Assembly (NCBI RefSeq): GCF_014651935.1
Contig: NZ_BMXV01000002.1
Coordinates: 496,001 to 560,000, forward strand
DNA from: Marinobacter zhanjiangensis
GTDB taxonomy: Bacteria; Pseudomonadota; Gammaproteobacteria; Pseudomonadales; Oleiphilaceae
Reading direction: 5' to 3'
Length of the DNA: 64,000 bases
The number at the start of each line of letters is the position of its first letter. The first letter of the stretch is position 1. The translations under genes and the position numbers were made by a program. This document shows positions 30,013 to 39,211 of the stretch, in pieces. The notes under the pieces are model-generated. The model saw only the letters and a list, made by a program, of their open reading frames with translations, was not told where the DNA came from and did not search any database.

Positions 30013-30627
30013 ATGTTCGCTTGGCACGAGCTTCTGGATTTCTGGTTTGGTGAACTGGACGAAAATGGTCTGCCGGACCGTGAGCATCGGGAGCGCTGGT
30101 TCCGCTCATCCCGGGCATTTGATCAGGAAATACGGCGCCGTTTTATTTCCATGGTGCTGTTTGCCTCGGAAAATGGCCTGGAGCAATGGCGGCGGGAGCC
30201 CGGCGGACGGCTGGCGGAAATACTTCTTCTGGACCAGTTTACCCGGCATATCCACCGTGGCGGGGGTATGGCGTACTCCAATGACCGCCAGGCGATAGCC
30301 CTGTGTCTGGAGGGGCTGGACAAGGGGGCCGATGTACCGCTGGTGCCGATACAGCGTGCCTTCTTCTATATGCCATTGCAGCATTCCGAGAATCGCGCCC
30401 ATCAGGATCGATCGGTGGAGCTGTATGAACAGCTGGCAGCCTCTCAGGACGGCCCGCTGGGGGCATTCCTGGGGAGCTTTCTGGAATCGGCGCGCAATCA
30501 TCGCTCGGTGATTCAGCGTTTCGGTCGCTTTCCACACCGCAATGCCGCGCTGAAGCGACCGTCAACGCCAGAGGAACAGGCCTATCTTGGTGCCGGGGCC
30601 AGCACATTCGGGCAGCAACAGAGCTGA
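30013..30627 (+). CDS. DUF924 family protein
   Basis: A predicted all-helical cytoplasmic protein of 204 residues. Family hallmarks are LLDFWFGEL near the start, RERWFRSSRAFDQEIRRRF near residue 27, LAEILLLDQFTRHIHRG near 67, AFFYMPLQHSENRAHQDRSV near 117, and the C-terminal GRFPHRNAALKRPSTPEEQAYL. The function is not established; the repeats are distantly TPR-like. ATG 30013 has GGAG (30004-30007) 5 bases away. An in-frame GTG 51 bases upstream is less likely. It stands alone, with a tRNA downstream. Confidence 0.88.
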   Translation: MFAWHELLDFWFGELDENGLPDREHRERWFRSSRAFDQEIRRRFISMVLFASENGLEQWRREPGGRLAEILLLDQFTRHIHRGGGMAYSNDRQAIALCLEGLDKGADVPLVPIQRAFFYMPLQHSENRAHQDRSVELYEQLAASQDGPLGAFLGSFLESARNHRSVIQRFGRFPHRNAALKRPSTPEEQAYLGAGASTFGQQQS

Positions 30628-30728
30628 CCGGAAGCCTGGTTATCCGGCTCCCTCGAACTTGCCGGGTGTGGCAGGAAAAACAGTTCGCCCAGCTGCCCGG
30701 GCCTGCAAAGAAAAATTCATAAAAACAG

Positions 30729-30756
30729 TTGACGACTGCGGTCCTATCAGTAGAAT
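30729..30756 (+). promoter_or_regulatory. Promoter of tRNA-Gly
   Basis: TTGACG (30729-30734), a 16-base spacer and TAGAAT (30751-30756) lie 36 bases upstream of the tRNA-Gly 5' end. Confidence 0.7.
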
Positions 30757-30792
30757 ACGCAGCCGTTGAGAGGTTACAGCCCTCACAACAAA

Positions 30793-30868
<76 letters not shown>

Positions 30869-30875
30869 GATTCCG

Positions 30876-30904
30876 AAACCCGGTCCGAAAGGCCGGGTTT
30901 TTTC
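30876..30904 (+). terminator. Rho-independent terminator after tRNA-Gly
   Basis: AAACCCGGTC (30876-30885) pairs with GGCCGGGTTT (30891-30900, one G-U pair) around a 5-base loop. It is followed by more T residues. Confidence 0.85.
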
Positions 30905-30972
30905 ATTTCTGGCCCCTCAGCTTCCCGGAACTTCAGTATACTGGCGCTGGTTCTTTGTCGTCTGGACGCCCT

Positions 30973-31767
30973 ATGAAAATCAAAGCGCTCTATTACTATC
31001 CGGTCAAGTCCCTGGCTGGCGTTGCCACTACCGAACTTTCTCTGGACCGTTTTGGTCCGGTGGGTGACCGGCGCTGGATGCTGGTGGACCAGGAAAACCG
31101 GTTCGTTACCCAGCGCAAGAACCCGTCGCTGGTCAGAATCCGACCCCGGCTCAACGACGAGGGGCTGTGCCTGGACATTCCCGGCCAGGGCAGAGTTAAG
31201 GTAAGGGCGAGTAACGACAGTGAGACCGTGACCGTCTGGCGGGATCAGGTGGATGGTGTGCTGATGGCCAGTCCGGAGGCGTCAGAGGCCGTATCCGTGT
31301 TTCTGGGCAAGCCCGTGACACTGGTCTACATGCCCGATTCTGTCACTCGTCCTGTTCGTCAACAAAGTCTGCAGGCGGTGCATCCGGTCAGTTTTGCCGA
31401 CGGGTTTCCTCTGCTGGTGACCAGTCAGGCTTCCCTGGAAGATCTTAACCAGCGGCTGCCGTGGTCGGCGGACATGCGGCGCTTTCGTCCCAACGTGGTG
31501 GTTGAGGGTGCCGCCATGCCCTGGGAGGAAGACCGCTGGCAGACACTGGCACTGGGCGATGTGCCGGTGAGGCTGGTCAAGCCCTGCAGCCGCTGCGTCA
31601 TGACCACAGTGGATCCGGACTCCGGTGAACGTTCACCGGACGGCAATCCACTGAAAACCCTGTCCGGTTTCCGTCGTACTGAAGACGGCGTCATTTTCGG
31701 CGCCAACGGCGTACATCTCGAGACCGGTACCCTGCGCGTCGAGGATCCGGTTACGATCAAATTATAG
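30973..31767 (+). CDS. MOSC-domain protein (YcbX/mARC-like)
   Basis: A 264-residue protein with an N-terminal MOSC-associated beta-barrel (ALYYYPVKSLAGVATTELSL, then FGPVGDRRWMLVDQENRFVT) and a C-terminal MOSC domain (DMRRFRPNVVVEG near residue 170, VKPCSRCVMTTVDPDSGE near 200). The Cys in KPCSRC is where the molybdenum cofactor would bind. Relatives such as YcbX and mARC reduce N-hydroxylated compounds. No ferredoxin domain is fused here, so a separate electron donor would be needed. ATG 30973 is chosen because earlier in-frame codons run through the tRNA-Gly gene and its terminator. Confidence 0.88.
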   Translation: MKIKALYYYPVKSLAGVATTELSLDRFGPVGDRRWMLVDQENRFVTQRKNPSLVRIRPRLNDEGLCLDIPGQGRVKVRASNDSETVTVWRDQVDGVLMASPEASEAVSVFLGKPVTLVYMPDSVTRPVRQQSLQAVHPVSFADGFPLLVTSQASLEDLNQRLPWSADMRRFRPNVVVEGAAMPWEEDRWQTLALGDVPVRLVKPCSRCVMTTVDPDSGERSPDGNPLKTLSGFRRTEDGVIFGANGVHLETGTLRVEDPVTIKL

Positions 31768-31781
31768 GAGTTGTTCCGTTC

Positions 31782-33731
31782 ATGCCACTGCTGACCCTGG
31801 AAGAAATCTCACTGGCCTTCGGGATGCAGCCCCTGCTGGATCATGCCTCTCTGGTGGTGGAGCCCGGAGAACGGGTGTGCCTGCTGGGCCGCAATGGTGA
31901 AGGCAAGTCCACACTGCTGAAGATTATTGCCGGGGAGGTCACGCCTGATGGCGGTGTGGTCCGCCTGGACAGTGGCGCCAGACTGGCGGTGTTGCCCCAG
32001 ATGCTGCCCTCGGACGACACCCGTACCGCCTATGAGGTGGTCTCCGATGCATTCCCGGAGACTGGTAAACTGCTGGCGGAGTTTCATCATCTGTCCCAAC
32101 AGGCGGACGAAGCGAGCCTCGACCAGATGATGAAAGTGCAGGAGCGTCTCGAGGCGCTGGACGGCTGGCGCCTGGACCAGAAGGTGAATGCCATCCTGGA
32201 GCAATACCGCATTGATCCGGACCAGACCCTCAACACCCTGTCCGGCGGCTGGCAGCGGCGGGTGTTGCTTGCCAAGGCGCTGGTGGCGGAGCCGGATATC
32301 CTGTTGCTGGATGAGCCCACCAACCACCTGGACGTGCCGGCCATCGCCTGGCTCGAGGAGGCACTTGGCCAGTTCCGTGGCGCCATTATCTTTGTATCCC
32401 ACGACCGGGCCTTTATTCGTCGCATGGCGACACGGGTGGTGGAGCTTGATCGGGGCCATCTGGTGAGCTTCGCGGCTACCTATGACCGCTACCTTGACCT
32501 CAAGGAAAAAGCCCTGGAAGAGGAGGAGCGGCAGAATGCCCTGTTCGACAAGCGCCTGAAGCAGGAGGAGGCCTGGATTCGCCAGGGTATAAAAGCCCGG
32601 CGGACACGGAACATGGGCCGGGTCAGGGCGCTCAGGGCCATGCGGGAAGAGCGCCGGCAGCGCCGGGAACGGGTGGGAACCGCCAGCTTCTCGGTGGAGG
32701 ATGCTTCCCGTTCGGGCAAACTGGTGGTGGATGCCATCCAAGCCGGATTTGAGTATCCGGATGGCAAGCCGGTTATCCGGGACCTGACGATGACCATCCT
32801 CCGTGGCGACAAGATCGGCCTGGTGGGCGAGAACGGCACTGGCAAGACCACTCTGGTTCGCCTGCTGCTGGGAGATCTGGAGCCTACGGAAGGCCGTATC
32901 CGTCTTGGCACCAACCGTCAGGTCGCCTATTTTGATCAGCTTAGGGGAGAACTGGACCTCGAGCGCACCGCCCTCGACAATCTGTCAGAGGGGCGGGAAT
33001 TTATCGAAATCAACGGCCAGCAGAAGCATGTGCTGGGCTACCTTCAGGAGTTCCTGTTTACGCCCGAGCGTGCCCGGTCACCGGTCAGGGTGTTTTCCGG
33101 TGGCGAGCGTGCCCGTCTGCTGCTGGCGAAACTGTTCAGTAAACCGGCCAACATACTGGTGCTGGACGAGCCCACCAACGACCTGGATGTGGAAACACTG
33201 GAGCTGCTTGAGGAACGCCTGGTGGACTTTGCAGGCACGGTCATCGTGATCAGCCACGACCGGGAATTTCTCGACAACATCGCCACGGACACCCTGTTCC
33301 TGGACGGCTCCGGCTTTGTCCGGGAGTATGTGGGCGGCTATTCGGACTGGCGCCGGCAGGGCGGCCGGTTTCCGTCAGAGGAAGGGGCGGGAGGCCCCGG
33401 CTCAAGCAGCAGGAAAGCTTCGTTATCGGAGAAGCGTGACAAGGCTGCCAGTAGCGGCACCCCCGCCGGATCCGGGCAGGCGCGACCAGCTCCGGTCAAA
33501 ATGAGTTACAAACTCAAGCACGAGCTGGAGCAGTTGCCCGGTCAGATCGAGAAACTCGAAGCGAGAATAGAGGCCCTGAACGGGGAAGTGTCAGGCCCGG
33601 ATTTCTATAAGCAGGATACGGCAACGGTAGACCGTGTTCTCAAGGATCTGACGGACACCAAGGAAAGCCTGGAAGCCGCCATGAACCGCTGGCTGGAACT
33701 GGAGGAAATGCAGGCCGGGGGCCAGGGCTGA
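31782..33731 (+). CDS. uup: ABC-F family ATPase, Uup type
   Basis: A soluble 649-residue protein with two fused ABC ATPase domains and no membrane segment. Domain 1 (about 1-250) has Walker A GRNGEGKST, signature LSGGWQRR and Walker B ILLLDEPTNHLD. An ABC-F linker of charged helices follows (about 235-305; LKEKALEEEERQNALFDKRL). Domain 2 (about 315-540) has GENGTGKTT, FSGGERARLLL and ILVLDEPTNDLD. The C-terminal coiled coil (about 580-645) is the Uup hallmark. ABC-F proteins act at the ribosome; Uup also affects transposon excision. The start 14 bases after the MOSC gene suggests co-transcription. Confidence 0.92.
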   Translation: MPLLTLEEISLAFGMQPLLDHASLVVEPGERVCLLGRNGEGKSTLLKIIAGEVTPDGGVVRLDSGARLAVLPQMLPSDDTRTAYEVVSDAFPETGKLLAEFHHLSQQADEASLDQMMKVQERLEALDGWRLDQKVNAILEQYRIDPDQTLNTLSGGWQRRVLLAKALVAEPDILLLDEPTNHLDVPAIAWLEEALGQFRGAIIFVSHDRAFIRRMATRVVELDRGHLVSFAATYDRYLDLKEKALEEEERQNALFDKRLKQEEAWIRQGIKARRTRNMGRVRALRAMREERRQRRERVGTASFSVEDASRSGKLVVDAIQAGFEYPDGKPVIRDLTMTILRGDKIGLVGENGTGKTTLVRLLLGDLEPTEGRIRLGTNRQVAYFDQLRGELDLERTALDNLSEGREFIEINGQQKHVLGYLQEFLFTPERARSPVRVFSGGERARLLLAKLFSKPANILVLDEPTNDLDVETLELLEERLVDFAGTVIVISHDREFLDNIATDTLFLDGSGFVREYVGGYSDWRRQGGRFPSEEGAGGPGSSSRKASLSEKRDKAASSGTPAGSGQARPAPVKMSYKLKHELEQLPGQIEKLEARIEALNGEVSGPDFYKQDTATVDRVLKDLTDTKESLEAAMNRWLELEEMQAGGQG

Positions 33732-33744
33732 ACCCGGCCCCCGG
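33715..33744. other. GC-rich hairpin spanning the uup stop codon
   Basis: CCGGGGGCC (33715-33723) pairs perfectly with GGCCCCCGG (33736-33744) across the uup TGA, between convergent uup and uspA. Neither side has a T-run, so termination is uncertain. Confidence 0.5.
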
Positions 33745-33756
33745 ACGCCGCTGGAA

Positions 33757-34188
33757 TCAGTTGATCCTCAGCGCCAGCACATCGCATTTGGCACCATGGA
33801 GCACACCGTTGGCAGTGGAACCCAGCAGCAGCTGGATGCCCCGGCGGCCATGGCTGCCCACGATGACCAGGTCGACACCCTGGTCCTCGCTGAGGTGATG
33901 GATTTCCGACTCCGGCCGGCCCACGGTAACAATCTGGTTGTCTTCCGGAATGCCGTATTGCTTGCCGTAAGCGGCCAGTTGTTCACGGGCAGCCTTGTCC
34001 AGCTGGTCCTGTAGCTCGCTCAGGTCCATGGGAATATCACCGCCGTAGGCATAGCCTACGGGCTCCACCACATGTGCCAGCAACAGCCGGGCATCGTGTT
34101 GTTTGCCAATCTCTACTGCCTTTTCAAGCACCTGCGGCGCTTCCTCCGTGAGGTCAATAGCCACCAAAATCTTCTTGTACACGGACAT
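33757..34188 (-). CDS. Universal stress protein, UspA family
   Basis: A 143-residue single Usp domain with an alpha/beta Rossmann-like fold. The start is YKKILVAIDLTEEAPQVLEK, with an Asp in the adenine-binding position. The ATP-binding signature GSHGRRGIQLLLGSTANGVL lies at about 112-131, matching the G-2x-G-9x-G(S/T) pattern, so this is probably the nucleotide-binding subclass. It is monocistronic. An ANR/FNR-like box at class II spacing sits upstream, which fits the known oxygen-limitation control of several Pseudomonas Usp genes. The exact physiological role is unknown. Confidence 0.93.
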   Translation of the reverse strand: MSVYKKILVAIDLTEEAPQVLEKAVEIGKQHDARLLLAHVVEPVGYAYGGDIPMDLSELQDQLDKAAREQLAAYGKQYGIPEDNQIVTVGRPESEIHHLSEDQGVDLVIVGSHGRRGIQLLLGSTANGVLHGAKCDVLALRIN

Positions 34189-34253
34189 AGGCTCAAAGCT
34201 CCTTTCAGGTAGCGCGACGGGAAGCCATCGGGTGATCCACGGGCTTACCCATT

Positions 34254-34295
34254 ACTTTAGGTGAATATACAACACTGTAAACTGATCGGGGTCAA
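34254..34295 (-). promoter_or_regulatory. ANR/FNR-like box and -10 element before uspA
   Basis: On the minus strand TTGACCCCGATCAG (34295-34282) matches TTGAT-N4-ATCAA at eight of ten positions. TAAAGT (34259-34254) lies where a -10 should be if the box is centred at -41.5. The transcript would reach the uspA ATG after about 58 bases. Confidence 0.55.
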
Positions 34296-34300
34296 CTATA

Positions 34301-34330
34301 CGAAAACGGGCCACCCGTGGGTGGCCCGCT
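34301..34330 (-). terminator. Terminator of the exported-protein gene
   Basis: CGGGCCACCC pairs with GGGTGGCCCG (34307-34328), a 10-base-pair stem with a 2-base centre. On the minus strand it is followed by TTTT. It lies 28 bases after the stop of the gene at 34356-35168. Confidence 0.75.
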
Positions 34331-34355
34331 GTCGGTCCGGTTGTTTCCGGTCGTG

Positions 34356-35168
34356 TCAGGCGTTCTGCAGGGAATTTACCGCGGAATTCAACTCCTCGAG
34401 AATCGCACGGGAATAACGTTCGATCACAAAAACCACGTTCTGCTTGTTATAGTTGATATAGGAGTCCTTGATAAAGCTCCATTTGACCTGGATTTCAACC
34501 GCTGTTTCCTGCAGCTGGCCCTGACTGGCGGAAGTGACAAATTCGCTGATCAATGCATCCAGTTCCTGTGCCTGCTGATCCAGTGGCGCAAGACCGGAGG
34601 CCCCCTGGAAGGTCTGGGTAACCGGGCTGTAGGACCGGGCGGCGTAACGTGAAAGCATCTGGGCCATCAGCACCGAAGCGGAGCGTGCGGTTTCCACCTG
34701 TGGTTTAATGGCGGTCTGGGAGCTTTCCCGCGCCTGGGAGTAGAGTTCCTGCGCCACATTGCTCAGCTTGACGGCCTGGTTGGCCATTTCGCCCACCAGG
34801 CGCAGGTCGGGGTAGCCGATTTCGGTGACGTCGCTGACGTTCTGGGCCATGAGCTGGCTGAAGGTATTGAACTCGGACCTGAGGGAGGCGATCTGGTCAG
34901 CGCTGAGTACATTGGCGCCGCTTTCGGAAACCGCCTGCAGGTTGCGGGTGGCCTCGCCCATCAGTTCCTTGATCGAATCCTGGGCGGTCGTGTCGTTGGT
35001 GGCGCTGTAGCGGTAATAGTTGCTCAGGGCCATGAAGTTGTTCAGGCGGAACTCATGGAGTTCACGCAGGAATGCAGAGCCTTCGTCGGCACGGGCCGAC
35101 AGAGAGCTGAGCAGCAGCAGTACCATCACTGCCAGCACAGAATGGATTCGGAGGCGAGAGTCATTCAT
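34356..35168 (-). CDS. Exported helical protein of unknown function
   Basis: I do not recognise this 270-residue protein. It has a clear Sec signal peptide: basic start, leucine-rich core (LAVMVLLLLSSLSA) and a likely cleavage after Ala-Arg-Ala near residue 27. The mature part is predicted almost entirely helical, rich in Ser, Gln, Ala and Glu, with no Cys and no membrane segment. It includes ELHEFRLNNFMALSNYYRYS near residue 36 and a stretch ending VFVIERYSRAILEELNSAVN. The pattern suggests a periplasmic helical bundle. It is divergent from fadBA with 427 bases between and has its own terminator. Confidence 0.8.
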   Translation of the reverse strand: MNDSRLRIHSVLAVMVLLLLSSLSARADEGSAFLRELHEFRLNNFMALSNYYRYSATNDTTAQDSIKELMGEATRNLQAVSESGANVLSADQIASLRSEFNTFSQLMAQNVSDVTEIGYPDLRLVGEMANQAVKLSNVAQELYSQARESSQTAIKPQVETARSASVLMAQMLSRYAARSYSPVTQTFQGASGLAPLDQQAQELDALISEFVTSASQGQLQETAVEIQVKWSFIKDSYINYNKQNVVFVIERYSRAILEELNSAVNSLQNA

Positions 35169-35420
35169 TGGGGCGTAACTCCATTTCGATGCGCTTTCTT
35201 ATTGGAATGGACGGGATCTGGTTCACAAAGCTAAATTAAGCGTTACAGTCGTTCAAGCGGTTTGTTACAGATTGCGACCCCGTTCCGTGATTTTACTGAA
35301 TTTTGCAGTTTTTCCGGAGGCTTGGTAAGTCATCTTAACTTGTCGCTTCCGGTGTCTATGGACCTTACGTCACAAATTCGTTGACAAGATCGGAGTTTTT
35401 TCACAAGGTGTGCCCTCCTG

Positions 35421-35462
35421 ATTCAAACGGCTGTATGAATTTTTGAATCGAACCGTGTTTCG
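35421..35462 (+). promoter_or_regulatory. Probable PsrA operator(s) upstream of fadBA
   Basis: ATTCAAAC-GGCT-GTATGAAT (35421-35440) is a near-perfect 8-4-8 inverted repeat that fits the PsrA fatty-acid regulator pattern (CAAAC-N4-GTTTG type). A weaker second palindrome, CGAACCGTGTTTCG, lies at 35449-35462. A TTGACA at 35381-35386 could be a -35, but no good -10 follows at the right distance. The rest of the 427-base gap (35169-35595) shows no gene. The assignment is by resemblance. Confidence 0.5.
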
Positions 35463-35595
35463 CCGGGCCTGCCCGCCACCGGGCAGTGACCCGTCCGGGC
35501 GATGCACCAGGGCAGTGACCGAAAATCCGCTGTAATGCCGGTTCCGGCGCGGTCGGAGCAGGGCACAGCAATCAACACAGACTGGAGATCAGTTG

Positions 35596-37743
35596 ATGAT
35601 TTACGAAGGTAAAGCCATCACAGTAAAAGAGATCGAAGGCGGAATTGCGCAACTGAACTTTGACTTGCAGGGCGAGTCAGTCAACAAGTTCAATCGCCTC
35701 ACTATCGAGGAACTGGGCGCCGCCACCGATAAACTGAAGGCACAGACCGGCCTCAAGGGGCTGGTGGTGACCAGTGGCAAGGACAGTTTCATTGTCGGCG
35801 CGGACATCACCGAATTTACCGATCTTTTTGCCGGTCCCGAAGAAGATCTGATCAACAACAACCTCACTGCCAACGCTGTTTTCAATGCCATTGAAGATCT
35901 GCCTTTCCCCACCGTGACCTGCTTCAACGGCATGGCCCTGGGTGGCGGCTTCGAGATGGGCCTGGCCACCGATTACCGGGTCATGGACAGCAAGGCAAAA
36001 GTGGGTCTCCCGGAAGTGAAACTGGGCATTTTTCCCGGTTTCGGCGGCACCGTTCGCCTGTCCCGCCTTATCGGTGTCGACTACGCCATCGAGTGGATCT
36101 GCATGGGCTCCGAACACCGTGCCGATGACGCCCTGAAGACCGGCGCCGTCGATGCGGTAATTGAAACCGACAAGCTGATAGACGCGGCACGGGCGATTAT
36201 TGACCAGTGCAACGAAGGCAAGCTGGACTACCAGGCCCGTCGTGAAGAAAAGAAAGGCAAGATCAAGCTGAACAACATGGAAAGCATGATGGCCTTTGAA
36301 ACCGCCAAGGGCTTCGTGGCTGGTCAGGCCGGCAAGAACTACCCTGCGCCAGTTGAGGCCATCAAGGTCATGCAGAAGCATGCCGGCCTGACCCGCGACA
36401 AGGCCGTGGAAGTCGAGGCCAAGGGCTTTGCCAAAATGGCCAAGACCAATGTCGCTGCCTGCCTGGTCGGCCTGTTCCTGAACGACCAGAAGCTCAAGGC
36501 AAAGGCCAAGCAGTGGGAGAAGGAAGCGGCTGACGTCAAACAGGCTGCTGTTCTCGGCGCCGGTATCATGGGCGGTGGTATTGCCTATCAGTCTGCCTAC
36601 AAAGGCACGCCGATTCTGATGAAGGATATCAACGAGGACGGCATCAGCCTGGGCCTGAAGGAAGCCAAGAAGCTTCTGAGCAAGCGGGTGGCGAAGGGCA
36701 AGATGAAACCCGAGCAGATGGCCGATGCCCTCAACAACATCCGGCCGACCCTGAGCTATGGCGACTTCGACAACGTGGATATCGTTGTGGAAGCGGTTGT
36801 CGAGAATGTGAAGGTCAAGGACTCTGTCCTGCGGGAAGTTGAGGAAAAGGTATCCGATGACACCATCATTACCTCCAACACCTCTACCATCTCCATCGAT
36901 ACCCTGGCCAATAACCTGAAACGCCCGGAAAACTTCTGCGGCATGCACTTCTTCAACCCGGTGCACATGATGCCCCTGGTTGAGGTGATCCGCGGTGAGA
37001 AAACCAGTGATCGCGCCATTGCCACCACGGTTGCCTATGCCAAGGCCATGGGCAAGACCCCGATCGTGGTCAACAACTGCCCGGGTTTCCTGGTGAACAG
37101 GGTGCTGTTCCCGTACTTCGGCGGCTTTGCCGGCCTGGTACGCGACGGTGCGGATTTCCAGCGGGTCGACAAGATCATGGAAAACTTTGGCTGGCCCATG
37201 GGTCCGGCCTACCTGCTGGACGTAGTCGGCATGGATACTGGCAAGCACGCCAACGAAGTGATGGCGGAAGGCTTCCCGGACCGGATGAAGACCGACTGGA
37301 AGTCCGGCATCGACGTGATGTTCGAGAACGACCGTTACGGCCAGAAGAACGGCAAGGGCTTCTACGCCTACGAGGAAGACAAGAAAGGCAAGCAGAAGAA
37401 GGTAGTGGACGAAGAAACCTACAAACTGCTTGAACCCGTGGTCAAGGAAAAGAAAGACCTCACTGATGAGGACATCATCGCCCGCATGATGATCCCCCTG
37501 TGCATGGAAACCGTTCGCTGCCTGGAAGACGGCATTGTCGAAGAGCCGGCGGATGCGGATATGGGCCTGATCTACGGCATCGGCTTCCCTCCGTTCCGTG
37601 GTGGCGCCCTGCGCTACATCGATGACATGGGCGTCGACAAATTCGTCGAGCTGGCAGACAGGTACGCAGACCTGGGTCCGTTGTACCAACCGACCGAGAA
37701 GCTGCGCGAAATGGCCAAGAACGGCGATAAGTTCTTCGCCTGA
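35596..37743 (+). CDS. fadB: Fatty acid oxidation complex subunit alpha FadB
   Basis: A multifunctional beta-oxidation enzyme: enoyl-CoA hydratase, isomerase and 3-hydroxyacyl-CoA dehydrogenase. The 715-residue protein has the hydratase domain (about 1-190) with [24 protein letters not shown] and [15 protein letters not shown] carrying the two catalytic Glu. The NAD-binding domain starts near 314 ([20 protein letters not shown]). The dehydrogenase signature [20 protein letters not shown] lies near 450, and [13 protein letters not shown]-like [13 protein letters not shown] near 660. ATG 35596 has GGAG (35584-35587) at 8 bases. fadA follows at 31 bases, so the two subunits of the complex are co-expressed. 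Confidence 0.97.
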   Translation: MIYEGKAITVKEIEGGIAQLNFDLQGESVNKFNRLTIEELGAATDKLKAQTGLKGLVVTSGKDSFIVGADITEFTDLFAGPEEDLINNNLTANAVFNAIEDLPFPTVTCFNGMALGGGFEMGLATDYRVMDSKAKVGLPEVKLGIFPGFGGTVRLSRLIGVDYAIEWICMGSEHRADDALKTGAVDAVIETDKLIDAARAIIDQCNEGKLDYQARREEKKGKIKLNNMESMMAFETAKGFVAGQAGKNYPAPVEAIKVMQKHAGLTRDKAVEVEAKGFAKMAKTNVAACLVGLFLNDQKLKAKAKQWEKEAADVKQAAVLGAGIMGGGIAYQSAYKGTPILMKDINEDGISLGLKEAKKLLSKRVAKGKMKPEQMADALNNIRPTLSYGDFDNVDIVVEAVVENVKVKDSVLREVEEKVSDDTIITSNTSTISIDTLANNLKRPENFCGMHFFNPVHMMPLVEVIRGEKTSDRAIATTVAYAKAMGKTPIVVNNCPGFLVNRVLFPYFGGFAGLVRDGADFQRVDKIMENFGWPMGPAYLLDVVGMDTGKHANEVMAEGFPDRMKTDWKSGIDVMFENDRYGQKNGKGFYAYEEDKKGKQKKVVDEETYKLLEPVVKEKKDLTDEDIIARMMIPLCMETVRCLEDGIVEEPADADMGLIYGIGFPPFRGGALRYIDDMGVDKFVELADRYADLGPLYQPTEKLREMAKNGDKFFA

Positions 37744-37747
37744 TTGA

Positions 37748-38950
<1,203 letters not shown>

Positions 38951-38976
38951 CACCCGGCTGAAAGTCAGGTCCTGAC

Positions 38977-39003
38977 AAGCCCGGCCCTGTGCCGGGCTTT
39001 TTT
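38977..39003 (+). terminator. Terminator of fadBA
   Basis: AAGCCCGGC (38977-38985) pairs with GCCGGGCTT (38991-38999) around a 5-base loop and is followed by a run of T. Confidence 0.9.
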
Positions 39004-39086
39004 CTGGATACCGGGCCGGAGCCCGCTTTCAGGATGTGCTTAAGGTTTATCAAAAATCAAAGTATGGGTTGTCTTGACTTTGCTGA

Positions 39087-39101
39087 CACTGTAAAACAGT
39101 G
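39087..39101. promoter_or_regulatory. Perfect 15-base palindrome upstream of topA
   Basis: CACTGT-AAA-ACAGTG is a perfect 6-3-6 inverted repeat 111 bases before the topA start and just after TTGACT (39074-39079). It could be an operator for topA. The spacing (CTGT-N3-ACAG) is too short for a LexA box, and I do not know the binding protein. Confidence 0.35.
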
Positions 39102-39211
39102 CACCTATGCGATCCGGCCGGCCTCCGCGTGCTTCCCAGTTGGCTGATTTTTCTTGCGGTTTGGGCCATGGCTGAAATTATTGAACTGTTTCCTGGGGTA
39201 ATGTCTCTGAT

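Noticed and set aside
39087-39101. LexA box upstream of topA
   Set aside because: The half-sites CTGT and ACAG are present but only 3 bases apart, not 8, so this is not a LexA site of the gammaproteobacterial type.
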